Position numbers and translations under genes: made by a program
Assembly: GCF_018623035.1 (NCBI RefSeq)
Contig: NZ_CP076023.1
Location: 2,542,001-2,606,000, forward strand
Source: Cellulomonas dongxiuzhuiae
GTDB taxonomy: Bacteria > Actinomycetota > Actinomycetes > Actinomycetales > Cellulomonadaceae
Direction: 5' to 3'
Length of the DNA: 64,000 bases
Part shown: positions 44,838 through 54,227 of the stretch, piece by piece
How the letters are laid out: each line of letters starts with the position of its first letter
How positions within the stretch are numbered: position 1 is the stretch's first letter
The notes under the pieces: model-generated
The model's database searches: none
What the model was told of the DNA's origin: nothing
What the model saw: the letters and a program-made list of their open reading frames with translations, nothing else

Positions 44838-46007
44838 TCAGCGCAGCCCGGTGGGCCGCTCGAGTGCCAGACCGACGAGCTCGTCCACCAGTGCCGCGTA
44901 GTCGACCCCCGACACGTCCCACAGCCGGGGGTACATCGAGTACGGCGTGAACCCGGGCATCGTGTTGATCTCGTTGACGACGACCTCGCCGTCGGCGGTC
45001 ACGAAGACGTCGACACGGGCGAGCCCCTCGCACCCGACGGCCTCGAACGCCCGCACCGCGACGTCCTGCACGCGGGCGACGACGTCCGGGGCGAGATCGG
45101 CCGGGCAGGCCAGCGTCACGCCGGCCTCGTCGAGGTACTTCGCCTCGAAGTCGTAGAACGCGTGCCGCGTGTCGGTCACGACGATCTCCCCCGGCAGCGA
45201 GGCACGGGCCGGTGCGCCGGCGCGCCCGCCGAGGACGCCGCACTCGATCTCACGGCCGACGAGTGCCGCCTCGACGATCACCTTGGGGTCGTGCTCGCGC
45301 GCCGTCGCGATCGCGGCCGGCAGGTCCGCCGCGTCGTCCACGCGCGAGATGCCGAGGCTGGAACCGGCGCGCGCGGGCTTGACGAACAGGGGCAGGCCGA
45401 GGTCGGCGACGACGGCGTCCAGCGTGCCCGCGTCGACGGGACGACCCGCGGGCAGCACCCGGAACCGTCCGACCGTGAGCCCCGAGCCGGCGAGGACGAG
45501 CTTCATCATGTGCTTGTCCATGCCGACCGCGGACGCCAGCACGCCGGAGCCCACGTACCGCACGTCCGCCAGCTCGAGGAGCCCCTGGACGGTCCCGTCC
45601 TCGCCGAACGGCCCGTGCAGCAGCGGGAAGACCACGTCGACCGCGCCCAGCGGGGCGGCCAGCCGGCCGTCGCGCAGCAGCTGCACGTCGCGGTCCGTCG
45701 TGCCCTGCGGCAGCAGCACGTGGGTGGACGTGTCCTCGACCTGCGGCAGCACGCCGTCGCGGATGGCCCAGCGGTCCGGGTCGTCGTCGGCGAGCACCCA
45801 CTGGCCCGCACGCGTGATCCCGACCGCGACGACGTCGTACCGGTCCCGGTCGATCGCCCGCAGGACGCCGCCCGCCGTCGCACAGCTGATCGCGTGCTCG
45901 CCCGAGCGCCCTCCGAAGAGCACCATGACCCGGGGGCGGTGAGCTCCGGGTCCGCCGGCACCGTCGGTGCGGTCAGCGTCGGTCAGGGGGATCCTCGTGG
46001 CGTCCAT
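44838..46007 (-). CDS. ddl: D-alanine--D-alanine ligase
   Basis: A 389-aa ATP-grasp enzyme making the D-Ala-D-Ala end of peptidoglycan precursors. MVLFGGRSGEHAISCATAGG, VVFPLLHGPFGEDGTVQGLL, PLFVKPARAGSSLGISRV and VVNEINTMPGFTPYSMYP are the Ddl signatures. ATG 46007; TAGGGT lies 9 nt upstream, implying a 5' leader of about 3 nt. Confidence 0.97.
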   Translation of the reverse strand: MDATRIPLTDADRTDGAGGPGAHRPRVMVLFGGRSGEHAISCATAGGVLRAIDRDRYDVVAVGITRAGQWVLADDDPDRWAIRDGVLPQVEDTSTHVLLPQGTTDRDVQLLRDGRLAAPLGAVDVVFPLLHGPFGEDGTVQGLLELADVRYVGSGVLASAVGMDKHMMKLVLAGSGLTVGRFRVLPAGRPVDAGTLDAVVADLGLPLFVKPARAGSSLGISRVDDAADLPAAIATAREHDPKVIVEAALVGREIECGVLGGRAGAPARASLPGEIVVTDTRHAFYDFEAKYLDEAGVTLACPADLAPDVVARVQDVAVRAFEAVGCEGLARVDVFVTADGEVVVNEINTMPGFTPYSMYPRLWDVSGVDYAALVDELVGLALERPTGLR

Positions 46008-46069
46008 CGCGGACCGACCCTACCCTCCCGCGGTGTCCCCGCGGGCCGCGCACGCGGCGGCCCCGGGCG

Positions 46070-46075
46070 TAACCT
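46070..46075 (+). promoter_or_regulatory. -10 hexamer of the PLP-enzyme gene
   Basis: TAACCT, 7 nt, GTG 46083. Divergent from the ddl -10 (TAGGGT, complement of 46017-46022). Confidence 0.48.
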
Positions 46076-46082
46076 GCCACCC

Positions 46083-47318
46083 GTGACGACGTCGGCGCCC
46101 GCCTCCCCGGACCTCCCGCCCACCGACCGGACGACGCTCTCGCCGCGGACGCTCGCCGTCAGCGCGGGGCGTCCGGCCCGGGCTCCCGGCGGATCGCTCA
46201 ACCCGCCCGTGGTGCTCTCGTCGACGTTCGTGTCCCAGGGCTCCCCGACGCCCGGCGAGCACCTGTACGGCCGGATCGGCACACCGGCCTGGGAGCCGTT
46301 CGAGCAGGCCCTGGCGGCGCTCGAGCGCGTCGACCACGCCGCGCTCGGCCTACCGTCGGACGGTCCCCCGGCGACGGTGTTCGCGTCCGGCATGGCGGCG
46401 ATCGACGCCGCGCTGGCGCTCGTGCCCCTCGGCGGACGCGTGGTCGCGCCCCGGCACGCCTACCAGGTCACGCTGGTGCTGCTGCGCGAGCTGGAGGAGC
46501 GTGGGCTGCTGCGTCTCGACGTGGTCGACGTCGCGGACACCGAGGCGGTCGTGACGGCGCTCCGGGGCTCCGACGGGACGCCTGCGGCGATGCTCTGGCT
46601 CGAGTCCCCCACCAACCCGATGCTCGAGGTCGCCGACGTCCCCGCCCTGGTGGCGGCGGCGCACGACCTCGACGCCCTCGTCGTGGTCGACAGCACCTTC
46701 GCGACGCCCCTCGTCCAGCGGCCGCTCGCGCACGGCGCCGACGTCGTCGTGCACTCGGTCACCAAGTACCTCGCCGGGCACTCCGACGTCGTGCTCGGCG
46801 CCACCGTCACCGACGACCCGGCCCTGCACGGGCGGCTCGTCGCGCACCGCACCACCCACGGGGCGATCGCCGGGCCGTTCGAGGTGTGGCTCGCACTGCG
46901 GGGGCTGCGCACGCTCGCGCTGCGCGTCGAGCGCGCGCAGGCCAACGCGGCCGAGCTGGCGCGGCGCCTGGCGGACCACCCGCACGTCGTCGAGGTGCGC
47001 TACCCGGGTCTGCCCGGCGACCCGGGCCACGCGCGTGCCGCCGCCCAGATGGACGGGTTCGGTGCGATCGTGGGCCTGCGGCCGGTCGGCGGGCCCGCCG
47101 GCGCCGACGCGCTCGTCGACGCGGTCGACCTGTGGGTGCCGGCCACGAGCCTCGGTGGGGTCGAGTCGACGCTCGAGCGTCGTCGCCGCTTCGCGACCGA
47201 GTCGCCCACGGTGCCGCAGGACCTCGTCCGGCTGTCGGTCGGGATCGAGGACGTCGAGGACCTGTGGTCCGACCTCGACGCCGCGCTGACGGCGGCGAGC
47301 CGGGCCGCGCAGGCCTGA
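46083..47318 (+). CDS. Cystathionine gamma-synthase/lyase-type PLP enzyme
   Basis: A 411-aa Cys/Met-metabolism transferase. YGRIGTPAWEPFEQALAALE, VFASGMAAIDAALALV, LWLESPTNPMLEVADVPAL, the PLP Lys in HSVTKYLAGHSDVVLGA, and a C-terminal SLGGVESTLERR fit the family. Whether it is a gamma-synthase or gamma-lyase cannot be told. Single rightward gene between leftward ddl and gpsA, so it interrupts an otherwise one-strand cell-envelope block. Confidence 0.92.
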   Translation: MTTSAPASPDLPPTDRTTLSPRTLAVSAGRPARAPGGSLNPPVVLSSTFVSQGSPTPGEHLYGRIGTPAWEPFEQALAALERVDHAALGLPSDGPPATVFASGMAAIDAALALVPLGGRVVAPRHAYQVTLVLLRELEERGLLRLDVVDVADTEAVVTALRGSDGTPAAMLWLESPTNPMLEVADVPALVAAAHDLDALVVVDSTFATPLVQRPLAHGADVVVHSVTKYLAGHSDVVLGATVTDDPALHGRLVAHRTTHGAIAGPFEVWLALRGLRTLALRVERAQANAAELARRLADHPHVVEVRYPGLPGDPGHARAAAQMDGFGAIVGLRPVGGPAGADALVDAVDLWVPATSLGGVESTLERRRRFATESPTVPQDLVRLSVGIEDVEDLWSDLDAALTAASRAAQA

Positions 47319-47357
47319 GCGGACGCCCGGGCACCCCGACCCCGGACCGCCCCCGGG

Positions 47358-48377
47358 TCAGACGCCCTCGGCCTTGTGGGGCCGCGCCAGCAGGAGGCCG
47401 GCCAGGTGGTCCACCGGCAGGTCCTCGTGCAGCACCTGCACGACGGCCGAGGTGATGGGCATGTCCACGCCCAGCGACGTCGCCAGCGCCAGCACCGACC
47501 GGCAGGACTTGACGCCCTCGGCGGTGCCGCCGGTCGCGACGATCGCCTCGTCCAGGCTCATGCCGCGACCGATGTGCACGCCGAGGGTGTGGTTGCGCGA
47601 GTCCGGCGACGCGCACGTCGCCATGAGGTCGCCCATGCCGGCGAGCCCCGGGAACGTGTCCGCGTCGGCACCGAGCGCGAGCCCGAGCCGTGTGATCTCC
47701 ACCAGACCGCGCGTGATGACGGTCGCCATCGTGTTGAACCCCATCCCCCGCCCCTGGGAGATGCCCACGGCGAGCGCGATGACGTTCTTCACGGCGCCGC
47801 ACAGCTCGACGCCCACGACGTCCGGGTTGGTGTACGGGCGGAAGTAGGACGACGCGCAGGCGCGTGCCACGAGGCGGGCGGTCGCGTCGCTCGTCGACGC
47901 GACGACGGTGGCCGTCGGCTGGCGCTGCGCGATCTCCCGCGCGAGGTTGGGGCCCGACAGCACGGCGACGCGGCTCGCGTCGATACGCAGGCTCTGGGCG
48001 ACCACCTCGCTCATCCGCTGGTCGGTGTCGAGCTCGACGCCCTTCATGAGCGACACGACGACGGTGTGCGCGGGGACGGCGTCCGCCAGCGGGGCCAGCA
48101 CGTCGCGCGCGCGCTGCGACGGCACCGCCACGGCGAGCACGTCGGCCCCGGCGACGGCCTCGCGCGCGTCGAGGGTCGCCGTCACACCCGCAGGCAGCTC
48201 GATGCCCGGCAGGTAGCGCGTGTTGCGCCCCTCGTGGGCGATCTCGTGGACCGTCGCGGCGTCCCGCCCCCACACGGTCACCTCGCAGCCCGCGTCCGCC
48301 AGGACGGCCGCGAACGTCGTGCCCCAGCTGCCCGACCCGAGCACCGCCGCCCGCAGCGGGCCGTCCTCGGTCGTCAT
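47358..48377 (-). CDS. gpsA: Glycerol-3-phosphate dehydrogenase [NAD(P)+]
   Basis: A 339-aa enzyme producing sn-glycerol-3-phosphate for phospholipids. AAVLGSGSWGTTFAAVLADAG is the dinucleotide fold; SLMKGVELDTDQRMSEVV, VLSGPNLAREI and GAVKNVIALAVGISQG (catalytic Lys) follow. ATG 48377 overlaps the plsC stop by 4 nt (ATGA). Confidence 0.97.
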   Translation of the reverse strand: MTTEDGPLRAAVLGSGSWGTTFAAVLADAGCEVTVWGRDAATVHEIAHEGRNTRYLPGIELPAGVTATLDAREAVAGADVLAVAVPSQRARDVLAPLADAVPAHTVVVSLMKGVELDTDQRMSEVVAQSLRIDASRVAVLSGPNLAREIAQRQPTATVVASTSDATARLVARACASSYFRPYTNPDVVGVELCGAVKNVIALAVGISQGRGMGFNTMATVITRGLVEITRLGLALGADADTFPGLAGMGDLMATCASPDSRNHTLGVHIGRGMSLDEAIVATGGTAEGVKSCRSVLALATSLGVDMPITSAVVQVLHEDLPVDHLAGLLLARPHKAEGV

Positions 48378-49108
48378 GCCGCCGTCCCGTCGCCGGTCGC
48401 GCGCCTGCGCCGCATGTCGTAGCGCTCGGCGGGCGCCTGCTCGGCGCGGATCTGCTCGAGCAGGACCGTGATCGCCGCCATCACCCGTTCGGTCGCCTCG
48501 CGCAGCGTCGCGGTGTCGTGCGGCCGGTCGTAGAGGTCCGACAGGTCGACCGGCGGACCCGCGACGACCGTGACCTTCTTGCGGGGGAACGGCTTGAGGA
48601 CCTTGCCGTAGCGGGCGAGCAGGTCCTGCATGCCCCACTGCGCCACGGGCACGACGGGGGCGCGGGTCGTCAGCGCCAGGCGGGCCACCCCGGTGCGCCC
48701 CGCCATGGGCCACAGGTCGGGGTCACGCGTGAGGGTCCCCTCGGGGAAGACGGCGACGCACTCGCCCTGCTGCACGGCGACGACCGCCGACCGCAGCGAG
48801 TCGCCCGCGGCGGCCGTCTCGCGGTGCACGGGGATCTGGCCGGTGGCCCGCAGGACGGGCCCGACGACGGGCACGGTGAACAGCGAGGACTTGGCCAGCA
48901 CGCGCGGCACGTGCCCGTTGTCCCACAGGTAGTGCGCGAACGTCAGCGGGTCCACCTCCGTCAGGTGGTTCGCGACGGCGATGAACCCGCCCTCGGCGGG
49001 CAGGTGCTCGGCACCGTGCCAGTCGGGACGGGTCGTCGCGAACAGGAACGTGCGCACGATGCGTGCGACGTTGCGGTAGACGAGGTTGGAACGCGACGGC
49101 GACGGCAC
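48374..49108 (-). CDS. 1-acyl-sn-glycerol-3-phosphate acyltransferase (PlsC-like)
   Basis: A 244-aa acyltransferase. Catalytic NHLTEVD (HX4D; here NHxxxxD), the VPVHRE area, FPEGTLTR (glycerol-phosphate binding) and PVVPVAQWG are the four PlsC motifs. It acts at the inner membrane face. GTG 49108; TACCAT lies 8 nt upstream, so the gene may have its own promoter in the murA-plsC gap. Coupled to gpsA. Confidence 0.95.
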   Translation of the reverse strand: MPSPSRSNLVYRNVARIVRTFLFATTRPDWHGAEHLPAEGGFIAVANHLTEVDPLTFAHYLWDNGHVPRVLAKSSLFTVPVVGPVLRATGQIPVHRETAAAGDSLRSAVVAVQQGECVAVFPEGTLTRDPDLWPMAGRTGVARLALTTRAPVVPVAQWGMQDLLARYGKVLKPFPRKKVTVVAGPPVDLSDLYDRPHDTATLREATERVMAAITVLLEQIRAEQAPAERYDMRRRRATGDGTAA

Positions 49109-49156
49109 GGGAACCGATGGTAGCCGTGGCGACGGGAATCGCTGCCCGCCGTCCCG

Positions 49157-50488
49157 TCAGCGCCGCCCGTGGTCCTCGCGGCTGAACTGGGCACCGAGCG
49201 CCTCGAGCTTGTCGGTGAACCGCTCGTAGCCCCGGTCGATGAGGCTGATGCCGCGCACCGCCGACGTGCCCTTGGCCGCCAGCGCCGCGATGAGGTGGCT
49301 GAAGCCGCCCCGCAGGTCCGGGACCTCGATCTCGGCGGCCGACAGGGGCGTCGGGCCGGAGATCACGGCCGAGTGGTAGAAGTTGCGCTGGCCGAAGCGG
49401 CACGGCCGCCCGCCCAGGCACTCCTTGTAGACCTGGATGGTGGCACCCATGCCGACGAGCGCGTCGACGAACCCGAACCGGTTCTCGTACACGGTCTCGT
49501 GGACGATCGACAGGCCGCGCGCCTGGGTGAGCGCCACGACGAGCGGCTGCTGCCAGTCCGTCATGAACCCGGGGTGCACGTCGGTCTCGAGCTGGATCGA
49601 GCGCAGGTCCCCGCCCGGGTGGAAGAACCGGATGCCGCCGTCGTCGATCGTGAACTCGCCGCCGACCTTGCGGAAGGTGTTGAGGAAGGTCGTCATCTCC
49701 GGCTGGGTCGCGCCCCGCACGTACACGTCGCCCCCGGTCGCCAGCGCGGCCGACGCCCAGGACGCCGCCTCGATGCGGTCCGACAGCGCGGTGTGCTGGA
49801 AGCCCACCAGCCGGTCGACGCCCTCGATGCGGATCACGCGGTCGGTGTCGACCGAGATGATCGCGCCCATCTTCTGCAGGACGTTGATGAGGTCCATGAT
49901 CTCGGGCTCGATGGCCGCGTTCGCGAGCTCGGTGATGCCCTCGGCCCGCACGGCCGTCAGCAGCAGCTGCTCGGTGGCGCCGACGCTCGGGTAGGGCAGC
50001 TGGATCTTGGTGCCCTGGAGACGGTGCGGCGCCCGGATGTGGATGCCGTTGTGGGTCTTGTCCACGACGGCACCGAACTGGCGCAGGATGTCGAGGTGGA
50101 AGTTGATCGGCCGGTCGCCGATCCGGCAGCCGCCCAGGTCGGGGATGAACGCCTCCCCCAGACGGTGCAGCAGCGGCCCGCAGAACAGGATCGGGATGCG
50201 GCTGGAGCCGGCGTGCGCGTCGATGTCCGCCACGTGCGCGGACTCGACGTCCGTCGGGTCGAGGCTGATCGTGCCGGCGTCCTCGTCGATCTCGACCTTC
50301 ACGCCGTGCAGGCGCAGCAGGCCGGACACGACGGTCACGTCCCGGATCTGGGGCACGTTGCGCAGCTCGCTCGGCGTCTCGCCGAGGAGTGCGGCGACCA
50401 TCGCCTTGGAGACGAAGTTCTTGGCCCCTCGGACGGTGATCTCGCCCCGAAGCGGGTTGCCACCGTCGACGTACAGCAGGTCGCTCAT
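49157..50488 (-). CDS. murA: UDP-N-acetylglucosamine 1-carboxyvinyltransferase
   Basis: A 443-aa enzyme for the first committed step of peptidoglycan synthesis (PEP transfer to UDP-GlcNAc). The N-terminus GGNPLRGEITVRGAKNFVSK has the conserved Lys/Asn pair. The usual active-site loop region reads GGCRIGDRPINFHLDILRQF; at the place of the fosfomycin-binding Cys this is GGCRIG (Cys present). PTDVES and the C-terminal DLRGGFSHLIAALAAKG follow. ATG 50488. Upstream of plsC and gpsA. Confidence 0.96.
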   Translation of the reverse strand: MSDLLYVDGGNPLRGEITVRGAKNFVSKAMVAALLGETPSELRNVPQIRDVTVVSGLLRLHGVKVEIDEDAGTISLDPTDVESAHVADIDAHAGSSRIPILFCGPLLHRLGEAFIPDLGGCRIGDRPINFHLDILRQFGAVVDKTHNGIHIRAPHRLQGTKIQLPYPSVGATEQLLLTAVRAEGITELANAAIEPEIMDLINVLQKMGAIISVDTDRVIRIEGVDRLVGFQHTALSDRIEAASWASAALATGGDVYVRGATQPEMTTFLNTFRKVGGEFTIDDGGIRFFHPGGDLRSIQLETDVHPGFMTDWQQPLVVALTQARGLSIVHETVYENRFGFVDALVGMGATIQVYKECLGGRPCRFGQRNFYHSAVISGPTPLSAAEIEVPDLRGGFSHLIAALAAKGTSAVRGISLIDRGYERFTDKLEALGAQFSREDHGRR

Positions 50489-50572
50489 GGACACATCGTC
50501 CCTCACCGCGCGGTGTGCGCACATCATCTGCGGCCGCGTCGGTGCAGCCCTCGCAGAACCCTCACAACGGCT

Positions 50573-50609
50573 CCGGGCGGGCGCGCGCCGGGGCTGCGCA
50601 CCCGCCCGG
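50573..50609 (-). terminator. Terminator of leuCD
   Basis: 9-bp stem CCGGGCGGG / CCCGCCCGG (50573-50581, 50601-50609) extended inward by four more pairs after one mismatch. It lies 35-70 nt past the leuD stop, before murA. Confidence 0.75.
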
Positions 50610-50643
50610 GACGACCTTGCAGGTCAGAGGCGTGCCCCTCGCA

Positions 50644-51312
50644 TCACGCGCCGCGTGTCGGGCCGAGGCCCAGCGGCACGACGGGACGTGCCGGGCGCAC
50701 GTCGACGGGCGGCAGGTGCTTCGCCGGCAGCGTGGCGGGGCGCCAGGACTCGCGGCGCTTCTCGAACTCGGTGATCTCGTCGGCGTGCTGAAGGGTGAGT
50801 CCGATGTCGTCCAGACCCTCCATGAGGCGCCAGCGCGTGTAGTCGTCCACCTGGAACGGGACGACGACGTCGTCGCACGTCACGGTGCGCGACGCGAGGT
50901 CGACCGTCACCTCGGTGCCGGGTCGCGTCTCGAGGATCTTCCACAGCAGCTCGACGTCCTCCTGGCCGACCTGGGCCGCCAGGAGACCCTGCTTGCCGGA
51001 GTTGCCGCGGAAGATGTCGGCGAACCGCGGCGAGATCACGACGCGGAAGCCGTAGTCCTTCAGCGCCCACACGGCGTGCTCGCGCGACGAGCCGGTGCCG
51101 AAGTCCGGACCGGCCACGAGGACCGAGCCGGAACGGTAGGCGTCCTGGTTGAGCACGAACGCCGGGTCGCCGCGCCACGCGGCGAACAGGGCGTCCTCGA
51201 AGCCCGTGCGCGTGACCCGCTTGAGGTACACGGCGGGGATGATCTGGTCGGTGTCGACGTTGCTGCGACGCAGCGGGACGCCGACCCCGGTGTGCTGGCT
51301 GAACTTCTCCAT
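50644..51312 (-). CDS. leuD: 3-isopropylmalate dehydratase small subunit
   Basis: A 222-aa swivel subunit of isopropylmalate isomerase (leucine synthesis). [33 protein letters not shown] and [17 protein letters not shown] are diagnostic. ATG 51312 with AGGAA upstream. 31 nt after leuC. Confidence 0.98.
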   Translation of the reverse strand: MEKFSQHTGVGVPLRRSNVDTDQIIPAVYLKRVTRTGFEDALFAAWRGDPAFVLNQDAYRSGSVLVAGPDFGTGSSREHAVWALKDYGFRVVISPRFADIFRGNSGKQGLLAAQVGQEDVELLWKILETRPGTEVTVDLASRTVTCDDVVVPFQVDDYTRWRLMEGLDDIGLTLQHADEITEFEKRRESWRPATLPAKHLPPVDVRPARPVVPLGLGPTRGA

Positions 51313-51343
51313 GATGGGTTCCTACCTGGGGTGTCGGGGGGCG

Positions 51344-52807
51344 TCAGGCGGTCTGCAGCGCGTCGTCGGACGTCAGGGGGCTGCCGTCCGGGACGGGGAC
51401 GTCGGCGCCGAGGTCCGCGACCGACGACAGCGTGCCGCGGATCGCCGTGGCGGCCGCGACGAGCGGCGAGACCAGGTGCGTGCGTCCGCCCTTGCCCTGC
51501 CGTCCCTCGAAGTTGCGGTTCGACGTCGACGCCGAGCGCTCCTGCGGCGCGAGCTGGTCGGGGTTCATGCCCAGGCACATCGAGCAGCCGGCGTTGCGCC
51601 ACTCGGCACCGAAGTCGAGGAAGATCTGGTCGAGCCCCTCGGCCTCGGCCTGCAGCCGGACGCGCGCGGAGGCGGGCACGACCAGGACGCGCACGTCGTC
51701 GGCCTTCTTGCGGTCCTTGACGAGCTTGGCGACGGCCCGCAGGTCCTCGATGCGGCCGTTGGTGCAGGAGCCGATGAAGACGGTGTCGACCTTGATGTCG
51801 CGCAGCGGCTGGCCCGGGACCAGGCCCATGTACTCGATCGCGCGCTCGGCCGCGACGCGCTCGTTGGCGTCGGCGATCTGCTCCGGCACGGGGACGTTGC
51901 CGGACAGCGGCAGACCCTGGCCGGGGTTGGTGCCCCACGTCACGAACGGCTCCAGGTCGGCGGCCTCGAGCACGACCTCGGCGTCGAAGACCGCGTCGTC
52001 GTCGGTGCGCAGCGTGCGCCAGTACTCGACGGCCGCGTCCCAGTCAGCGCCCTCGGGGGCGTGCGGGCGCCCCTGGAGGTAGTCGAAGGTGGTCTGGTCG
52101 GGCGCGATCATCCCCGCGCGCGCACCGGCCTCGATCGACATGTTGCAGATCGTCATCCGCCCCTCCATCGAGAGGTTGCGGATGGCCTCGCCGCGGTACT
52201 CCAGGACGTAGCCCTGGCCGCCGCCGGTGCCGATCTTGGCGATGATCGCCAGGATGATGTCCTTCGCGCTCGCGCCGATCGGCAGCGCGCCGTTGACGGT
52301 GATCGCCATCGTCTTGAAGGGCGCGAGCGGGAGGGTCTGCGTCGCCAGGACGTGCTCGACCTCGCTCGTGCCGATGCCGAACGCGAGCGCGCCGAAGGCG
52401 CCGTGCGTCGAGGTGTGCGAGTCGCCGCAGACGACGGTCAGCCCGGGCTGCGTCAGGCCGAGCTGGGGACCGACCTGGTGCACGATCCCCTGGTCGGCGT
52501 CGCCCAGCGAGTGGATGCGGACGCCGAACTCGGCGACGTTGTTGCGCAGCGTCTGGATCTGCGTCCGGCTCGTCAGGTCGGCGATCGGCCGGTCGATGTC
52601 GAGCGTCGGCGTGTTGTGGTCCTCGGTGGCGAGGGTGAGATCGGGGCGACGGACCGGTCGACCGGCCAGGCGCAGGCCCTCGAACGCCTGCGGGCTGGTG
52701 ACCTCGTGCACCAGGTGCAGGTCGATGTACAGCAGGTCCGGTGCACCGTCCGTGCCACGACGCACGACGTGCGCCTCCCAGACCTTCTCCGCCAGCGTGC
52801 CGGCCAT
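51344..52807 (-). CDS. leuC: 3-isopropylmalate dehydratase large subunit
   Basis: A 487-aa aconitase-family subunit carrying a 4Fe-4S cluster. Cluster Cys in [13 protein letters not shown] and [30 protein letters not shown] is an active-site loop. ATG 52807 is used because it gives the canonical [15 protein letters not shown] start; AGAGGAA lies about 10 nt upstream. Divergent from ndgR, its likely regulator. Confidence 0.98.
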   Translation of the reverse strand: MAGTLAEKVWEAHVVRRGTDGAPDLLYIDLHLVHEVTSPQAFEGLRLAGRPVRRPDLTLATEDHNTPTLDIDRPIADLTSRTQIQTLRNNVAEFGVRIHSLGDADQGIVHQVGPQLGLTQPGLTVVCGDSHTSTHGAFGALAFGIGTSEVEHVLATQTLPLAPFKTMAITVNGALPIGASAKDIILAIIAKIGTGGGQGYVLEYRGEAIRNLSMEGRMTICNMSIEAGARAGMIAPDQTTFDYLQGRPHAPEGADWDAAVEYWRTLRTDDDAVFDAEVVLEAADLEPFVTWGTNPGQGLPLSGNVPVPEQIADANERVAAERAIEYMGLVPGQPLRDIKVDTVFIGSCTNGRIEDLRAVAKLVKDRKKADDVRVLVVPASARVRLQAEAEGLDQIFLDFGAEWRNAGCSMCLGMNPDQLAPQERSASTSNRNFEGRQGKGGRTHLVSPLVAAATAIRGTLSSVADLGADVPVPDGSPLTSDDALQTA

Positions 52808-52867
52808 GTGCGTCGTTCCTCTCGTCCGGGCGGGGGCCTCCCGGGTCACCGAGTCGATGACTGTCCG

Positions 52868-52889
52868 CCGGGGCACGTGTGTCCCCCGG
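52868..52889 (-). other. Hairpin in the leuC leader
   Basis: CCGGGG / CCCCGG arms (52868-52873, 52884-52889) around a CACGTG-containing loop. It lies in the leuC-ndgR gap, 60-80 nt before leuC. It could affect leuC translation or be chance in GC-rich DNA. Confidence 0.35.
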
Positions 52890-52890
52890 C

Positions 52891-52919
52891 TTGCATCTCA
52901 GCCTTCGAGACGCCAATAT
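52891..52919 (+). promoter_or_regulatory. Promoter and operator of ndgR (leaderless)
   Basis: -35 TTGCAT (52891-52896), 17-bp spacer, -10 CAATAT (52914-52919), then 6 nt and ATG 52926: transcription should start at the ATG. An inverted repeat TCTC-N7-GAGA (52896-52910) lies between the two hexamers, which fits IclR-type autoregulation and divergent control of leuCD. Confidence 0.7.
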
Positions 52920-52925
52920 CGACCT

Positions 52926-53645
52926 ATGGACAACTCTAGCGGAGTCGGCGTCCTGGACAAGGCCGCATCGGTGCTCAGCGCTCTCGAGGCCGGACCCGCG
53001 ACCCTCGCGCAGCTCGTCGCCGCCACCCATCTTGCACGCCCCACGGCCCATCGCCTCGCCGTCGCGCTCGAGCACCACCGTCTGGTGGCACGTGACCTGC
53101 AGGGCAGGTTCGTCCTCGGGCCGCGCCTCTCCGAGCTCGCGACCGCCGCCGGCGAGGACCGCCTGCTGGCCGCCGCCGGGCCCGTGCTCACGCTGCTGCG
53201 CGACCACACCGGCGAGAGCGCGCAGCTCTACCGCCGGCAGGGCGACCAGCGGATCTGCGTCGCGGCCGCCGAGCGGCCCATCGGGTTGCGCGACTCCATC
53301 CCGGTGGGCGCCACGCTGACGATGCAGGCCGGCTCCGCCGCGCAGGTGCTGCTGGCGTGGGAGGAGCCCGACCGGCTGCACCGCGGGCTGCAGGGCGCCA
53401 AGTTCACCGCCACCATCCTGTCCGGCGTCCGCCGCCGCGGCTGGGCGCAGTCCGTGTCCGAGCGCGAGGTCGGTGTCGCCTCGGTGTCCGCGCCCGTGCG
53501 CGGCCCGTCCGGACGCGTCGTGGCCGCGGTGTCGGTCTCCGGACCGCTCGAGCGCCTGTCCCGGCAGCCCGGCCGGCTGCACGCCGCGGCCGTCGTGTCC
53601 GCCGCGAACCGCCTCACCGAGGTCCTGCGCCGCACCGCGGACTGA
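52926..53645 (+). CDS. ndgR: IclR-family regulator NdgR
   Basis: A 239-aa IclR protein. N-terminal winged helix (about 8-65: DKAASVLSALEAGPATLAQL, ARPTAHRLAVALEHHRLV) and a C-terminal ligand domain. Divergence from leuCD is the hallmark of NdgR in Streptomyces and relatives, where it controls leucine and other amino-acid genes. ATG 52926 follows its -10 by 6 nt. A strong terminator follows. Confidence 0.93.
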   Translation: MDNSSGVGVLDKAASVLSALEAGPATLAQLVAATHLARPTAHRLAVALEHHRLVARDLQGRFVLGPRLSELATAAGEDRLLAAAGPVLTLLRDHTGESAQLYRRQGDQRICVAAAERPIGLRDSIPVGATLTMQAGSAAQVLLAWEEPDRLHRGLQGAKFTATILSGVRRRGWAQSVSEREVGVASVSAPVRGPSGRVVAAVSVSGPLERLSRQPGRLHAAAVVSAANRLTEVLRRTAD

Positions 53646-53658
53646 CCGCCACGTCCGC

Positions 53659-53696
53659 AGCCCGGGGCCCGGTGCAGCACACCGGCGCCCCGGGCT
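53659..53696 (+). terminator. Terminator of ndgR
   Basis: Stem AGCCCGGGGC / GCCCCGGGCT with a second inner stem CCGGTG / CACCGG, 14 nt past the stop. Confidence 0.85.
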
Positions 53697-53758
53697 CTCG
53701 CGTGCTGCACCACCGCAGCACGGCACGGCGAGGGAGTCGACTCTCGCCGGACACGACG

Positions 53759-53789
53759 AAGGCCCGGTCACCTGTGGTGACCGGGCCTT
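53759..53789 (-). terminator. Terminator of the tRNA-Gln/tRNA-Glu transcript
   Basis: Perfect 14-bp stem AAGGCCCGGTCACC / GGTGACCGGGCCTT with a 3-nt loop, 5 nt past the tRNA-Glu 3' end. Confidence 0.85.
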
Positions 53790-53794
53790 GACCG

Positions 53795-53867
53795 TACCCC
53801 CGACCGGATTCGAACCGGCGCTACCGCCGTGAGAGGGCGGCGTGCTAGGCCGCTACACAACGGGGGC
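53795..53867 (-). tRNA. tRNA-Glu (anticodon CTC)
   Basis: 73 nt from GCCCCCGTTGTGTAGC to GGTCGGGGGTA. Anticodon stem CCGCC/GGCGG around CTCTCAC with CTC at 34-36; T-arm CCGGTTCGAATCCGG. The first acceptor pair is G1-U72, as in other actinobacterial tRNA-Glu. CCA is not encoded. Confidence 0.95.
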
Positions 53868-54009
53868 CTTGCGCACGACCCGTAGGTCGCGTGCCGAGTG
53901 GATACTGTACCCGACGTCCACCGTGAGTCGAAATCGCTCTCGACGGCCGCGGGCCCGCCACCAGGGCGGGGATCCGTGCTGCCACCGGACTGACGTCCGA
54001 CGGACAACG

Positions 54010-54081
54010 CTGGGGTACCAGGACTCGAACCTAGACTAACTGAACCAGAATCAGTCGTGCTGCCAATTACACCATACCCCA
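54010..54081 (-). tRNA. tRNA-Gln (anticodon CTG)
   Basis: 72 nt from TGGGGTATGGTGTAATTGGC to TACCCCAG, with the U1-A72 pair and G73 discriminator usual for tRNA-Gln. Anticodon stem ACTGA/TCAGT around TTCTGGT, CTG in positions 34-36. Upstream of tRNA-Glu in one transcript. Confidence 0.95.
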
Positions 54082-54157
54082 AGGGCTGTGACTGACCGGG
54101 AAACGGTCGGTACGCAGCACCATCGGCACGCGTCTCGCAGACCCGTACCGGCGGTGA

Positions 54158-54187
54158 ACATTACCTGAGCGGGAGGGCCGGGTCCAA
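54158..54187 (-). promoter_or_regulatory. Promoter of the tRNA-Gln/tRNA-Glu unit
   Basis: Minus strand: -35 TTGGAC (complement of 54182-54187), 18-bp spacer, -10 TAATGT (complement of 54158-54163). +1 near 54151, about 70 nt before tRNA-Gln. Confidence 0.72.
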
Positions 54188-54227
54188 CCGGCTCCCGGTG
54201 GCGCCGGTCACGCGGCGACGCGGGGCC

